A DNA stretch of 64,000 nucleotides from Burkholderia cepacia ATCC 25416 (GTDB lineage: Bacteria > Pseudomonadota > Gammaproteobacteria > Burkholderiales > Burkholderiaceae): NCBI RefSeq assembly GCF_001411495.1, contig NZ_CP012982.1, positions 3,100,001-3,164,000 of the forward strand, in the 5' to 3' direction. This document shows positions 63,545-64,000 of this stretch, one piece after another (positions within the stretch are counted from its first letter, which is position 1; the number at the start of each line of letters is the position of its first letter). Position numbers and translations under genes: made by a program. The notes below the pieces were generated by a model, which was not told where the DNA came from, ran no database searches, and saw only the letters and a list, made by a program, of their open reading frames with translations.

Positions 63545-64000
63545 GCAGTGCTCCCGTGGAAGAACGGAAAGAGTCGGCCGCGCCGCGAGTGCGGACGCGG
63601 CGGCATTGCGACGTCGAGGCGAAGGTTCGCATCGGACCGATGGCGACTCATCATCCATACGGAGCAGGGCGAGGGTCGGGGAAAACACCGGGGCCGGGCG
63701 CGGCGTGCCGCACGATCGCGCAAGGTTGGTGCGGCGCAGCGACCGGCGTGCGACAGGCGTCTGACGATTGGCGCGGCCGGCCGCGACAGGCGCGCAACGC
63801 GCCGCGCCTCCGCTGCGTGTGCAAAGCCATCGCGCACGATGCTGCGATGCGACACGCGGTGCGCCCGCCGCTCAGCGTTTGCCCCTAGTCGAAATGGACG
63901 ATGGCCGGCGGCCGGGCGCTGGCTACCGTGCAGTCATCCGGTGCCGCATGCGATGCACGCCGGATACGAACCGCACCAGCGGACAACCGGAGGGGACGAC
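63545..64000. other. 456-bp interval at the right edge
   Basis: No gene was recognised. It should hold the promoter of the leftward cluster. The last bases (CCGGAGGGGACGAC) look like a ribosome site for a + strand gene starting just beyond the window. This suggests a divergent arrangement. Confidence 0.4.

Overview
The window is about 64 kb of very GC-rich DNA with tightly packed genes, GGAG-type ribosome sites and protein sequences typical of a betaproteobacterium of the Burkholderia cepacia complex type. That assignment is an inference from gene content, codon use and family resemblance. No rRNA, tRNA, CRISPR array or intact insertion sequence was seen. At least 14 short-chain dehydrogenases (SDRs) are present, which marks the window as a catabolic region.

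Region 1 (1-11.5 kb, + strand) is one apparent operon: a thiolase cut by the left edge, SDRs, two adjacent acyl-CoA dehydrogenases, an IpdF-like SDR, a MaoC hydratase, a second thiolase, a YCF48/BNR-type periplasmic protein, an RND/MMPL-family membrane transporter and a KshA-like Rieske oxygenase. Region 2 (11.5-15.8 kb) holds a cold-shock protein, a second-type infA with a TTG start, an alpha/beta hydrolase with a terminator-like leader, a phospholipase C-family phosphoesterase with a small coupled ORF, and an MFS remnant. Region 3 (15.8-26.6 kb) is a divergent pair of operons. Leftward run an SDR, a DUF1302 outer-membrane-type protein, a DUF1329 protein and the three meta-cleavage lower-pathway enzymes (dienoate hydratase, acylating acetaldehyde dehydrogenase, hydroxy-oxovalerate aldolase). 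Rightward run a meta-cleavage-product hydrolase, an SDR, etfB, etfA and a gamma-carbonic-anhydrase-like protein. Regions 1 and 3 together fit aerobic 9,10-seco degradation of a steroid or similar polycyclic compound. Ring opening would use KshA, the cleaved ring would go through hydrolase/hydratase/aldolase/dehydrogenase to acetyl-CoA or propionyl-CoA, the rest would go through beta-oxidation with ETF, and DUF1302/DUF1329/YCF48/RND would move the hydrophobic substrate. KstD, HsaA-C, IpdA-C and the CoA ligases are not in the window.

Region 4 (26.7-36.9 kb) is accessory: small membrane proteins, a decayed LysR gene, a DUF1326-DUF2182-CusF-like set, a lipoprotein with 36 Gly-Thr-Ser repeats, a divergent Lrp/LysE pair with a clear operator, an HSL-type esterase with a TetR regulator, a GNAT and a YdeI-family protein. 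Region 5 (37-47.4 kb) has a cobalamin riboswitch with a BtuB-type receptor. An AraC regulator follows, divergent from a small catabolic operon (two barrel proteins, an oxidoreductase, two SDRs). Next come a small exported protein and a dehydratase/YheO-type regulator/YbaK operon.

Region 6 (47.4-52.5 kb) contains a deletion scar joining two truncated genes, then hydrolases, a Nudix protein and hypotheticals. Region 7 (52.5-64 kb) is a second SDR/NTF2-fold/EthD cluster split around pckG, which encodes GTP-type PEP carboxykinase. PEP carboxykinase would serve gluconeogenesis during growth on the acetyl- and propionyl-CoA such catabolism yields.
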